In this document: piece after piece, positions 34,336 to 42,883 of the stretch
Layout: each line of letters starts with the position of its first letter
Numbering within the stretch: the first letter of the stretch is position 1
Origin: Pseudomonas karstica
GTDB lineage: Bacteria; Pseudomonadota; Gammaproteobacteria; Pseudomonadales; Pseudomonadaceae
Length of the DNA: 64,000 bases
Reading direction: 5' to 3'
Assembly: GCF_009707515.1 (NCBI RefSeq)
Contig: NZ_WLYI01000028.1
Location: 27,294-91,293, forward strand
Position numbers and translations under genes: made by a program
Notes under the pieces: generated by a model
What the model saw: the letters and a program-made list of their open reading frames with translations, nothing else
Told to the model about the DNA's origin: nothing
The model's database searches: none

Positions 34336-34610
34336 CTTATTAATCTGTACTCTTTGAGGATTACAAACTAAATGCTTCCAGCCTTACAGAACAACTATTC
34401 TGCTCGACCTTCTTAACCAGTGCTAGGCTGTGCCCGACAAGTGCGACGAATAGTATAGGCGCCCCCAGAGGTCGTCAAATCCTTTTTGAAAAAAATTCAT
34501 TTTATTTAAGGGGTTAGAGGAATTTGCAGACCAAGCGCCTTTGCCCTCACGTCCTGGCATGCGAGAATACGCGCACTTTTCCTCTCCCTCTCGATGGTTA
34601 ATCACGCGTA

Positions 34611-35465
34611 ATGACTGCACAACTTATCGACGGCAAATCAATCGCCGCCAGCCTGCGCCAGCAGATCGCCCAACGAGTCACCGAGCGCCGCTTGCAAGGC
34701 CTGCGCACGCCGGGCCTCGCGGTGATCCTGGTCGGCAGCGATCCTGCCTCTCAGGTTTATGTCTCACACAAGCGTAAAGACTGTGAAGAGGTCGGCTTTA
34801 TTTCCAAGGCCTATGACTTGCCTTCCGATACCACCCAGCAGGCCCTCACCGACCTGATCGACAACCTCAACGATGATCCGAACATCGACGGCATCCTGTT
34901 GCAGTTGCCGCTGCCAGAGCATCTGGACGCCTCCAAGTTGCTGGAACGCATCCGCCCGGACAAAGACGTCGATGGTTTCCACCCTTATAACGTTGGCCGC
35001 CTGGCGCAACGCATTCCCCTGCTGCGGCCTTGCACCCCGAAGGGCATCATGACCCTGCTGGAAAGCACCGGCGTTGATTTGTACGGCCTGGACGCAGTGG
35101 TCGTCGGCGCCTCGAACATCGTCGGTCGTCCGATGGCCATGGAGCTGCTGCTGGCTGGCTGCACCGTGACGGTCACCCACCGTTTCACCAAGGACCTGGC
35201 CGGCCATGTCGGCCGAGCTGACCTGGTGGTGGTTGCCGCCGGCAAACCGGGCCTGGTGAAAGGTGAATGGATCAAGGAAGGCGCCATCGTCATCGACGTG
35301 GGCATCAACCGCCAGGATGACGGCAAGCTGGTAGGCGACGTGGTGTATGAAACCGCCCTGCCCCGCGCCGGTTGGATTACACCGGTTCCAGGCGGTGTAG
35401 GCCCAATGACCCGCGCCTGCCTGCTGGAAAATACGCTGTACGCAGCAGAAACCCTGCACAGCTGA
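34611..35465 (+). CDS. folD: Methylenetetrahydrofolate dehydrogenase/cyclohydrolase
   Basis: A 284-residue bifunctional enzyme that interconverts 5,10-methylene- and 10-formyl-tetrahydrofolate with NADP. The catalytic lysine lies in VYVSHKRKDCEEVG. DGILLQLPLPEH and the NADP motif VVGASNIVGRPMA are diagnostic, as is the C-terminal PVPGGVGPMT. It faces away from the tRNA cluster, as in other pseudomonads. The ribosome site before the ATG is weak. Confidence 0.96.
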   Translation: MTAQLIDGKSIAASLRQQIAQRVTERRLQGLRTPGLAVILVGSDPASQVYVSHKRKDCEEVGFISKAYDLPSDTTQQALTDLIDNLNDDPNIDGILLQLPLPEHLDASKLLERIRPDKDVDGFHPYNVGRLAQRIPLLRPCTPKGIMTLLESTGVDLYGLDAVVVGASNIVGRPMAMELLLAGCTVTVTHRFTKDLAGHVGRADLVVVAAGKPGLVKGEWIKEGAIVIDVGINRQDDGKLVGDVVYETALPRAGWITPVPGGVGPMTRACLLENTLYAAETLHS

Positions 35466-35796
35466 TAACCCGCAAACTTGAAAACCTCGCTATCGCGCAA
35501 TGCCGTTCAGCGTAGGAGCGAGCTTGCTCGCGAAAAACGTCAACGATAACGCGTACATCCTGGATAAACGCGTCGCCTATGAGTTCTTCGCGAGCAAGCT
35601 CGCTCCTACAAACAGCATCGCTATCGCGAGGTTTTTTTATGGGCTTTCGCCAACTACTGACCAATCATCGGGTTAGAGCCTTTATCTAAAGGCTTTCTAT
35701 CGTTTTCTGATCCATACTTCTAGAATGTAACGGTATTTGTCAGAAAGTCCCGTTGCAGAACGGCAATCCCTACTTTTTATTAGCGAGTTCATCCGC
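35466..35796. other. folD-pbpG intergenic region
   Basis: Contains the interrupted folD terminator and REPIN (35481-35638), a small hairpin GCCTTTA-TC-TAAAGGC near 35681-35696, and the pbpG promoter region. No additional gene is seen. Confidence 0.6.
35512..35609. repeat. REPIN (two inverted REP sequences)
   Basis: Left REP GTAGGAGCGAGCTTGCTCGC (35512-35531, continuing GAA) and its exact inverted copy at 35587-35609 flank a 52-base spacer. This is the common P. fluorescens REP type with the GTAGGAGCGAGC head. It lies between the two arms of a hairpin that ends in seven T (35481-35497 and 35619-35637). Confidence 0.88.
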
Positions 35797-36738
35797 GTGA
35801 AAATTCGTCTATCTCTTGTCAGCCTATTTTTTGCATTTACAGGCACAGTCGTCAGCGCCACCGTCGACGCTCGCGAAACCACTCTCGCCCCCCGGGACAC
35901 TTCGCAACTGCATATCGCCTCCGGCAGCGCGATGCTGGTGGACCTGCAGACCAACAAAGTCATCTACTCCAGCAATCCGGACGTGGTCGTGCCGATCGCC
36001 TCCGTGACCAAGTTGATGACCGGCATGGTCATACTCGATGCCAAACAGAACATGGATGAGTACATCGACATCAACATCAGTGACACACCGGAAATGAAGG
36101 GGGTGTTTTCACGGGTCAGGCTCAACAGCGAAATGCCGCGCAAAGAGATGCTGCTGATAACGCTAATGTCCTCGGAAAACCGCGCCGCCGCTAGCTTGGC
36201 CCACCATTACCCGGGCGGCTACGCTGCCTTTATTGCAGCGATGAACGCCAAGGCCAAGGCGCTGGGCATGGCCAAGACTCATTATGTAGAGCCCACGGGC
36301 CTGTCGACCCATAACGTTTCCACGGCCCGGGACTTGAGCAAATTGCTGCAAGCGGCGCGCAAATACCCGATGCTCAGTGAACTAAGCACCACCAAGGAAA
36401 AAACCGTAGCCTTCCGCAAACCCAACTACACCTTGGGCTTTTCCAACACTGACCACCTGGTCAACCGCGCCAACTGGGACATCAAGCTGACCAAGACCGG
36501 CTTTACCAACCAGGCCGGCCACTGCCTGGTATTGGTGACGAGCATGGGTAATCGCCCGGTATCACTGGTGATCCTCGACGCGTTTGGCAAATTCACGCAT
36601 TTTGCCGACGCCAGCCGTATTCGCAAATGGGTTGAAACCGGCAAGAGCGGCTCGGTACCGGACGTGGCCCTGCGCTACAAGGCCGACAAGAACCTGAAAA
36701 GTCGCCAGGGTGCGACGGTACAAGCATCCGAACGCTGA
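35797..36738 (+). CDS. pbpG: D-alanyl-D-alanine endopeptidase (PBP7 type)
   Basis: A 313-residue periplasmic low-molecular-weight penicillin-binding protein that cuts peptidoglycan cross-links. A signal peptide covers residues 1-21 (ending VVSA). The three active-site motifs are present: SVTK (S69, K72), SEN (126-128) and KTG (233-235). The GTG at 35797 is chosen because it gives a clean signal peptide; an in-frame start at 35737 would add 20 charged residues before it. A strong terminator follows. Confidence 0.9.
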   Translation: MKIRLSLVSLFFAFTGTVVSATVDARETTLAPRDTSQLHIASGSAMLVDLQTNKVIYSSNPDVVVPIASVTKLMTGMVILDAKQNMDEYIDINISDTPEMKGVFSRVRLNSEMPRKEMLLITLMSSENRAAASLAHHYPGGYAAFIAAMNAKAKALGMAKTHYVEPTGLSTHNVSTARDLSKLLQAARKYPMLSELSTTKEKTVAFRKPNYTLGFSNTDHLVNRANWDIKLTKTGFTNQAGHCLVLVTSMGNRPVSLVILDAFGKFTHFADASRIRKWVETGKSGSVPDVALRYKADKNLKSRQGATVQASER

Positions 36739-36756
36739 AGCACTATTAACTGCAAT

Positions 36757-36786
36757 AAAAACGGCGCTCTTGAGCGCCGTTTTTTT
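36757..36786. terminator. pbpG terminator (bidirectional)
   Basis: AAAACGGCGCTC pairs with GAGCGCCGTTTT around a two-base loop, followed by T on the plus strand and preceded by A, so it also ends the convergent gene. Confidence 0.85.
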
Positions 36787-36788
36787 AT

Positions 36789-37469
36789 TCAAGGCTTCGT
36801 GGCCAGCACCTTGAGTGCCCGGGCCGCCGCCTGCTCCTGCCCCGCTTGGGCCAACGCCCCGGCGGCTTGTTGCCAGCGCTGGGCGTCCACATTGGCCGGC
36901 AATTGGCTTGGACGCTGAACCAGGATCGCCCAGTGTCCCGCGCCCTCCCATGCAGACTCAAAGGCGCTGACGCCCATCAGCAACCGTCGCTTCATTCCCG
37001 AATGCAGCAACACCGTGCCTTTCTGCTGGTTGAAGCCCACCAGTACGGCATAACGTGGTCCAGACCAAAAGGCCGACCCTTCGGTGATCCGCACCATCAC
37101 TGGATACCCGGCCGCCACTTGCGCCAGTAACGCCGGCAACCTGGGCTCCAGCGGATAGACCAACATCCCGTACTCCCGGGCCAGTACCTGCATATTACGT
37201 TCAAGGTCCGCCTCGGCACCCGGTAAATGCAAGGGTTTATCCAGCAAACCCGGTGTAATCACAATGCCTTGTTGGGACAGCATGCTGGCCAAGGCAGAAG
37301 GGCCGCTCTGGTAGGCCTCCGTACGGAAACCGGTCACGCCGTTGAGTTCGACCCGCTCCGGCAGGCCCTGGATTTTCGAGGGGTGGCCGGCGCAGGCGAC
37401 AAGCCCGAAGACGCAGACTGCCAACAGCCAGGAGGTGTTAACGTTCGACCGTAACCGCAACTTCTTCAC
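36789..37469 (-). CDS. C39-peptidase-like lipoprotein without catalytic residues
   Basis: A 226-residue predicted lipoprotein; the lipobox FGLVAC places the lipidated cysteine at 26 when the GTG at 37469 is used. The domain resembles the papain-like C39 fold, but the catalytic cysteine of the Q-x-C-G-P motif is serine (YQSGPSALASML) and the usual histidine before VLVGFN is tyrosine (PRYAVLVGFN). It is therefore probably a binding or scaffold protein, not a protease. The C-terminal ~45 residues are helical and Ala/Gln-rich (TPR-like). Upstream in-frame starts lack a signal segment. Confidence 0.7.
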   Translation of the reverse strand: MKKLRLRSNVNTSWLLAVCVFGLVACAGHPSKIQGLPERVELNGVTGFRTEAYQSGPSALASMLSQQGIVITPGLLDKPLHLPGAEADLERNMQVLAREYGMLVYPLEPRLPALLAQVAAGYPVMVRITEGSAFWSGPRYAVLVGFNQQKGTVLLHSGMKRRLLMGVSAFESAWEGAGHWAILVQRPSQLPANVDAQRWQQAAGALAQAGQEQAAARALKVLATKP

Positions 37470-37672
37470 TCTCTTGATCAAATATCGATGTGAACCTTGA
37501 TCATAGGATGCTCTTGAACCCGGGTATAGCCTCAAACCACAGTAAATGACCCGACATAGAGCAAACAAGTTGGATGCACGCGACCATTGGTCAATAGCAC
37601 GCAACGGTTCGATAGCTAGACTGTCCATTGAGAAGACAGTGTGTGCCCTGCACAGGGCAAAAGGAGGCACTC

Positions 37673-37834
37673 ATGAGCCTGACGACAACGATTTTTCTAT
37701 TGGTGTGCGGTTGGCTTTCAGTGGCCGCCGCCATGCTCTGGGGCGTTTTACGCATCACTCGCAGGCACCATCACCCCCAAGTCAAACCTGCGGCGCCCGA
37801 CAAGTCGCACAAACCTGCCACGCACCACGCATAG
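37673..37834 (+). CDS. Small single-pass membrane protein
   Basis: A 53-residue protein with one membrane segment at residues 4-24 (TTTIFLLVCGWLSVAAAMLW) and a positively charged, His-rich C-terminal tail. AAGGAGG (37661-37667) lies 5 bases before the ATG, an excellent ribosome site. Function unknown. It is divergent from the C39-like lipoprotein. Confidence 0.7.
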   Translation: MSLTTTIFLLVCGWLSVAAAMLWGVLRITRRHHHPQVKPAAPDKSHKPATHHA

Positions 37835-37843
37835 CGCTTCTAT

Positions 37844-37868
37844 AGTGAGCGGGCTTGCCCCGCTCACT
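37844..37868. repeat. Perfect palindrome, REP-like or terminator
   Basis: AGTGAGCGGG-CTTGC-CCCGCTCACT, 10 bp arms with a five-base loop. The GGGCTTGCCC core resembles one pseudomonad REP type. It lies between convergent genes and may act as their terminator. Confidence 0.6.
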
Positions 37869-37893
37869 CCATGGTTCTTGGCGCCCCTGGATA

Positions 37894-39177
37894 TCAGGCC
37901 GCCAGTTTGCCGCTGGCAATCGCCTGGGATGCCGCCACCATAGCCCGCAATAACACCGCGCATCCCGCCGCCAGGTCATCCGGCGCCGCGTTTTCGATTT
38001 CGTTGTGGCTGATACCGCCTTCACAGGGCACGAAGATCATCCCGGCCGGGCCGAGTTCCGCGACGAAGATCGCGTCGTGTCCTGCCCCACTGACGATGTC
38101 CATGTTCGACAACCCCAGGCCGTTGGCAGCATCGCGCACGGCATCAACGCAGCCTTTATCGAAGTACAGCGGCGGGAAGTCCGCAGTCGGGACCATCTCA
38201 AACGTGAGGCCGTGCTTTTCGCAGGTGTCGTCGATCACCTTGCGCACCTGGGCAATCATCGAATCCAGCCGGGCCGGTTCGAGGTGGCGAAAATCCAGGG
38301 TCATGCGTACCTCGCCAGGGATGACGTTGCGCGAGCCGGGATAAGCTTGCAAGCAACCGACAGTGCCGCACGCGTGAGGCTGATGGCCGAGGGCGACAGC
38401 ATTCACGGCGGCGACCACGGCAGCGGCGCCCACCAAGGCGTCCTTGCGCAAGTGCATTGGCGTTGGGCCCGCATGGGCTTCTACGCCGCGCAGTGTCAGG
38501 TCGAACCATTTCTGGCCAAGAGCACCGAGGACCACGCCAATAGTCTTGCGCTCGTCCTCAAGGATCGGCCCTTGTTCGATATGAGCCTCGAAGTAAGCGC
38601 CAACCTTGTGCCCACTCACAGGTCGCGATCCTGCATAACCAATGGCGTTGAGTGCATCACCCACGGTGACACCGTCGGCATCGGTCTTGGCCAGGGTATC
38701 TTCCAGGGTGAATTTCTCGGCGAACACCCCCGAGCCCATCATGCACGGAGGGAAACGCGAACCTTCTTCGTTGGTCCACACCACCACTTCCAGCGGCGCT
38801 TCGGTTTCGATATTGAGGTCGTTGAGCGTGCGCAACACTTCCACGCCGGCCAACACACCGAAGCAGCCGTCGAACTTGCCGCCGGTGGGTTGGGTATCGA
38901 TGTGGCTACCAGTCATCACTGGCGCCAGTTTTGGGTTACGGCCCGGCCGGCGGGCAAAGATATTGCCGACGCCATCGATGGTCACGGTGCAGCCCGCTTC
39001 CTCGCACCACGTCACAAACAGGTCCCGGGCCTGGCGGTCGAGGTCGGTCAGGGCCAGGCGGCAGACGCCACCCTTGGGCGTGGCGCCAAGCTTGGCCAAC
39101 TCCATCAGGGACAACCACAAACGGTCGCGGTTGATGTGTTGATGGGTGGACTGCAGAACGTCTACGGCAGCGTTCAT
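37894..39177 (-). CDS. Zinc-dependent N-carbamoyl amidohydrolase (beta-ureidopropionase/hydantoinase type)
   Basis: A 427-residue M20-family amidohydrolase. Metal-site residues visible are H92 and D103 (GSHIDTQPTGGKFDG), E137/E138 (NEEGSRF) and H199 (EAHIEQGP). The family cleaves N-carbamoyl amino acids. Next to dihydropyrimidinase and dihydropyrimidine dehydrogenase genes, the likely role is the last step of reductive pyrimidine catabolism, N-carbamoyl-beta-alanine to beta-alanine, CO2 and ammonia. Allantoate amidohydrolase is the alternative by homology. The ATG at 39177 has GAGGAG 7 bases upstream. It lies downstream of the permease in a leftward operon. Confidence 0.87.
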   Translation of the reverse strand: MNAAVDVLQSTHQHINRDRLWLSLMELAKLGATPKGGVCRLALTDLDRQARDLFVTWCEEAGCTVTIDGVGNIFARRPGRNPKLAPVMTGSHIDTQPTGGKFDGCFGVLAGVEVLRTLNDLNIETEAPLEVVVWTNEEGSRFPPCMMGSGVFAEKFTLEDTLAKTDADGVTVGDALNAIGYAGSRPVSGHKVGAYFEAHIEQGPILEDERKTIGVVLGALGQKWFDLTLRGVEAHAGPTPMHLRKDALVGAAAVVAAVNAVALGHQPHACGTVGCLQAYPGSRNVIPGEVRMTLDFRHLEPARLDSMIAQVRKVIDDTCEKHGLTFEMVPTADFPPLYFDKGCVDAVRDAANGLGLSNMDIVSGAGHDAIFVAELGPAGMIFVPCEGGISHNEIENAAPDDLAAGCAVLLRAMVAASQAIASGKLAA

Positions 39178-39246
39178 GATGATCTCCTCAGGGTATATTT
39201 TTATATGAATCGGCCAGGTCAAATGTGAGCGCTGGCTTGGGCGTAT

Positions 39247-40734
39247 TCACAACGAGGTTTTTACCGCCGCCGGACTCGTCCCGCGCTTCATGCACAGGCC
39301 GTAATACAACAGCCCGCCCAGCGCCGAACCGGTAAACCAGCCATAGCTGTAGAACCAACTGAACGCGTCAAGACCCAGTGACATCAAGGTCAGCACCACC
39401 GGCACGCCAAAGGCGATAAACCCGTACCCGTTCCACGCCGGGTACACGTCGTCGCGGTACAAACCAGCCAGGTCCAGTTTCTGTTTACGGATAATGAAAT
39501 AATCCACCACCATGATCCCGGCAATCGGCCCCAAGAGGCTTGAGTAACCCAGCAACCAATTGGAATAGACCGTTTCCAGACTGACGTCGGAGATGATCAG
39601 CCCGAGCTTTTTGAGCAGCTCATGGGCCATCAATGCCAGACCGACCAGGCCAGTGAGGACTACTGCCGTGGTACGGTTGATCAGTTTGGGGGCGATGTTC
39701 TGGAAGTCGTTGGTGGGCGAGACGATGTTGGCGGCGGTGTTGGTGGACAAGGTGGCGACGATGATCAGTGCCATGGCCACGGCAACCCAGACAGGGCTCT
39801 GGATATGACCGATCAGGGTCACGGGATCGGAGACGCTGACGCCCACCAGTTTCACCGAGGCCGCGGTCATGATTACGCCAAGGGCGGCAAACAGGAACAT
39901 GGTCAGTGGCAGGCCGAAAATCTGCCCGAGGATCTGGTCCCTCTGGCTTTTGGCGTAACGGCTGAAGTCGGGAATATTCAACGACAGGGTAGCCCAGAAA
40001 CCCACCATCGCAGTCAACCCGGCCATGAAGTAACTGGTGACGCTGGCACCCTCCGGCCGCTTGGGCGGGATGGCCATCAATTCCGTCAGGGACACGTTGG
40101 GCAAAGCCCATACCAGCAGGCCGATACCCACCGCTACCAGCAATGGCGCAGACAGGGTTTCCAGCCATTTGATCGATTCGGCGCCTCGCAATACCACCCA
40201 AAGATTCAAGGTCCAGAAGATCATGAAGCCGATCACCTCACCGGTGCCGCCCAATGACTTCCAGCCCTCAAAAATCGAGCCGAGAAACAGATGGATCGCC
40301 AGCCCGCCAAACATCGTCTGGATACCAAACCAGCCACACGCTACCAAGGCGCGAATCAGGCACGGCACATTGGAACCGATGATTCCGAAGGACGAGCGTA
40401 GCAATACCGGAAACGGGATGCCGTACTTGGTGCCGGCGAAGGCATTGAGGGTCAAGGGGATGAGCACAACCAGGTTGGCCAGCAGGATTGCCAGTAGCGC
40501 TTCACCTACCGACAAACCGAAATAAGCGGTCAGCACACCACCCAGGGTGTAGGTCGGCACGCAGATCGACATGCCGATCCATAGCGCGGTGATGTGCCAC
40601 TTGTTCCAGGTTCGTTCGTGCACCTTGGTGGGTGCGATGTCGTGGTTGTAACGAGGGCTATCGAGGACGTCGGGACCCGCGTCGAGTTCGTACAGGCCGT
40701 CGCGTTCAGTGACTTGAGATTTGTTCTGTTGCAT
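39247..40734 (-). CDS. NCS1-family nucleobase permease
   Basis: A 495-residue membrane protein with about 12 hydrophobic segments. It has the NCS1 signature in the first third (NKWHITALWIGMSICVPTYTLGG) and the conserved region GVLLR-like FPVLLRSSFGIIGSNVP. NCS1 carriers import uracil, cytosine, allantoin or hydantoin by cation symport. Position between pyrimidine-degradation genes suggests uracil, thymine or dihydropyrimidine as the cargo. It is divergent from hydA across a 599-base region. Confidence 0.88.
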   Translation of the reverse strand: MQQNKSQVTERDGLYELDAGPDVLDSPRYNHDIAPTKVHERTWNKWHITALWIGMSICVPTYTLGGVLTAYFGLSVGEALLAILLANLVVLIPLTLNAFAGTKYGIPFPVLLRSSFGIIGSNVPCLIRALVACGWFGIQTMFGGLAIHLFLGSIFEGWKSLGGTGEVIGFMIFWTLNLWVVLRGAESIKWLETLSAPLLVAVGIGLLVWALPNVSLTELMAIPPKRPEGASVTSYFMAGLTAMVGFWATLSLNIPDFSRYAKSQRDQILGQIFGLPLTMFLFAALGVIMTAASVKLVGVSVSDPVTLIGHIQSPVWVAVAMALIIVATLSTNTAANIVSPTNDFQNIAPKLINRTTAVVLTGLVGLALMAHELLKKLGLIISDVSLETVYSNWLLGYSSLLGPIAGIMVVDYFIIRKQKLDLAGLYRDDVYPAWNGYGFIAFGVPVVLTLMSLGLDAFSWFYSYGWFTGSALGGLLYYGLCMKRGTSPAAVKTSL

Positions 40735-41333
40735 GGCCGCTCCACGGTTTTTTCGAATTATTTTTGCTCACCCCGCGACAAGAGCAGGATGGCCGGAGTA
40801 CCTCGTTGACAACATGACATCACGGATCCGGCCGGCAGCCACCGCACTCAATAACCGTGCCGAAAGTTACCACTGCGTCCGCACCGCACATATAACTCGC
40901 TGATGTTTATCAGCTTTATGCTGCCTACCGAAAAGTCCCTCGGCACTTTCAGCGTTACTCAGGCCAAATAACGCAGAAGTTGTCCGAACCATCAGGACTC
41001 AATCTGGTGCAACACAATTATTTTTATTTAGCGGCCCCGTCAAGAGGCATGTTCCAAGCGCCTGATTTGCAATAGAAAATGTCGCTCATATCAACAACCT
41101 GTCAAGCGCGTCAAAATGGTGATCGGCTGCTACATTTTGGTGATTTTCATATTTTTACGTTTAAAATCAATTAGTTAATTAATATATAAGCTTATAAAAA
41201 ATATACTTGTACATTCTAAAAACTCAGGCTAATTTCTATTCCTGTCACCGCTGACAGGATTACCAACCTGCGGTTCGATGTATTACAACATTTAGAACTG
41301 GCATAAGCCGGTCAAGCCCGTGAGGAACTCCAC
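40735..41333. other. 599-base divergent control region of the pyrimidine cluster
   Basis: No gene is seen. The right half (about 41140-41225) is unusually AT-rich. It contains a direct repeat (AATGGTGAT near 41115, TTTGGTGAT near 41136) and the inverted repeat CCTGTCA-CCGC-TGACAGG at 41241-41258. It likely holds the promoters for the permease and hydA operons. Confidence 0.6.
41241..41258. promoter_or_regulatory. Inverted repeat upstream of hydA
   Basis: CCTGTCA-CCGC-TGACAGG, perfect 7-bp arms, 76 bases before the hydA ATG. A candidate operator; the RutR consensus of E. coli is different, so the binding protein is not established. Confidence 0.4.
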
Positions 41334-42773
41334 ATGTCATTGTTGATCCGTGGCGCCACCGTTATTACCCATGATGAAAGTTACCGAGCCGATGTTTTAT
41401 GCACAGGCGGTCTAATCCGCGCCATTGGCACTGACCTGGATGTTCCCGCCGGCACCGAGACACTCGACGGCAGCGGCCAATACCTGATGCCTGGCGGCAT
41501 CGATCCCCATACCCATATGCAACTGCCGTTCATGGGCACCGTGGCCAGTGAGGACTTTTTCAGTGGCACGGCGGCGGGCCTGGCGGGCGGCACCACGTCG
41601 ATCATTGACTTTGTGATCCCCAACCCGCAGCAATCCTTGCTGGAAGCCTTTCACCAGTGGCGCGGCTGGGCCGAGAAGTCGGCGGCCGATTATGGCTTTC
41701 ACGTCGCAATCACCTGGTGGAGCGAGCAAGTCCGTGAGGAAATGGCCGAGCTGGTCAGCCATCACGGCATCAACAGCTTCAAGCACTTCATGGCCTACAA
41801 GAACGCGATCATGGCGGCCGACGACACCCTGGTGGCCAGCTTCGAGCGCTGCCTGGAGTTGGGCGCGGTGCCGACAGTGCATGCCGAAAATGGCGAACTG
41901 GTCTATCACCTGCAACGCAAGCTGATGGCCCAGGGCATGACCGGCCCTGAAGCGCACCCGCTGTCGCGCCCTTCGCAGGTTGAAGGGGAAGCGGCCAGCC
42001 GGGCGATTCGCATCGCCGAAACCATCGGCACGCCGCTGTACCTGGTGCACGTTTCCACCAAGGAAGCGCTGGACGAAATCACCTACGCCCGCAGCAAGGG
42101 CCAACCGGTCTACGGCGAAGTCCTGGCCGGCCATTTGCTGCTGGACGACAGCGTTTATCAACACCCGGATTGGCAAACCGCCGCCGGCTATGTGATGAGC
42201 CCGCCCTTCCGCCCGCGCGGGCATCAGGACGCGCTGTGGCATGGCCTGCAATCGGGCAACCTGCACACCACCGCCACCGACCATTGCTGCTTCTGCGCCG
42301 AGCAAAAAGCCGCGGGGCGTGACGACTTCAGCAAGATCCCCAACGGCACCGCCGGCATCGAAGACCGCATGGCGCTGTTGTGGGACGAAGGGGTCAACAC
42401 CGGACGCTTGTCGATGCAGGAATTCGTTGCGCTAACGTCCACCAACACCGCGAAGATCTTCAACCTCTACCCACGCAAGGGTGCGATTCGTGTCGGTGCC
42501 GATGCCGACCTGGTGCTGTGGGATCCCCAGGGCACACGAACCATTTCCGCCAAGACTCACCATCAGCAAGTGGACTTCAACATCTTCGAAGGCAAGACCG
42601 TGCGCGGCGTGCCCAGTCATACCATCAGCCAGGGCAAGTTGGTCTGGGCCGATGGTGACCTGCGAGCCGAACGTGGTGCCGGGCGCTATGTGGAACGGCC
42701 GGCGTACCCGTCGGTATTTGAGCAGTTGAGCAAGCGGGCTGAGCACTCCAGGCCGGTTGCAGTGAAGCGCTGA
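41334..42773 (+). CDS. hydA: Dihydropyrimidinase
   Basis: A 479-residue cyclic amidohydrolase that opens dihydrouracil and dihydrothymine rings. Metal ligands H59 and H61 are in GIDPHTHMQL. K150 in SFKHFMAYK is the lysine expected to be carboxylated and bridge the two zinc ions. VHVSTKEALDEI and ATDHCCF match the family. It is the second step of the reductive pathway encoded around it and is divergent from the permease gene. The gap of 110 bases to preT contains a strong palindrome. Confidence 0.94.
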   Translation: MSLLIRGATVITHDESYRADVLCTGGLIRAIGTDLDVPAGTETLDGSGQYLMPGGIDPHTHMQLPFMGTVASEDFFSGTAAGLAGGTTSIIDFVIPNPQQSLLEAFHQWRGWAEKSAADYGFHVAITWWSEQVREEMAELVSHHGINSFKHFMAYKNAIMAADDTLVASFERCLELGAVPTVHAENGELVYHLQRKLMAQGMTGPEAHPLSRPSQVEGEAASRAIRIAETIGTPLYLVHVSTKEALDEITYARSKGQPVYGEVLAGHLLLDDSVYQHPDWQTAAGYVMSPPFRPRGHQDALWHGLQSGNLHTTATDHCCFCAEQKAAGRDDFSKIPNGTAGIEDRMALLWDEGVNTGRLSMQEFVALTSTNTAKIFNLYPRKGAIRVGADADLVLWDPQGTRTISAKTHHQQVDFNIFEGKTVRGVPSHTISQGKLVWADGDLRAERGAGRYVERPAYPSVFEQLSKRAEHSRPVAVKR

Positions 42774-42788
42774 AAATACCACGCACAT

Positions 42789-42819
42789 GATCGTTCCCAC
42801 GCTCTGTATGGGAACGATC
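42789..42819. repeat. Palindromic repeat between hydA and preT
   Basis: GATCGTTCCCA (42789-42799) pairs with TGGGAACGATC (42809-42819). The TTCCCACGCTC core is a widespread P. fluorescens intergenic palindrome. It could attenuate or stabilise the hydA-preT transcript. Confidence 0.7.
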
Positions 42820-42883
42820 GCGGGCAACAAAAAAAACCATTGCCCATTAGAGGCAGCACCTCAAAAACCGTGAGGCCAATACC

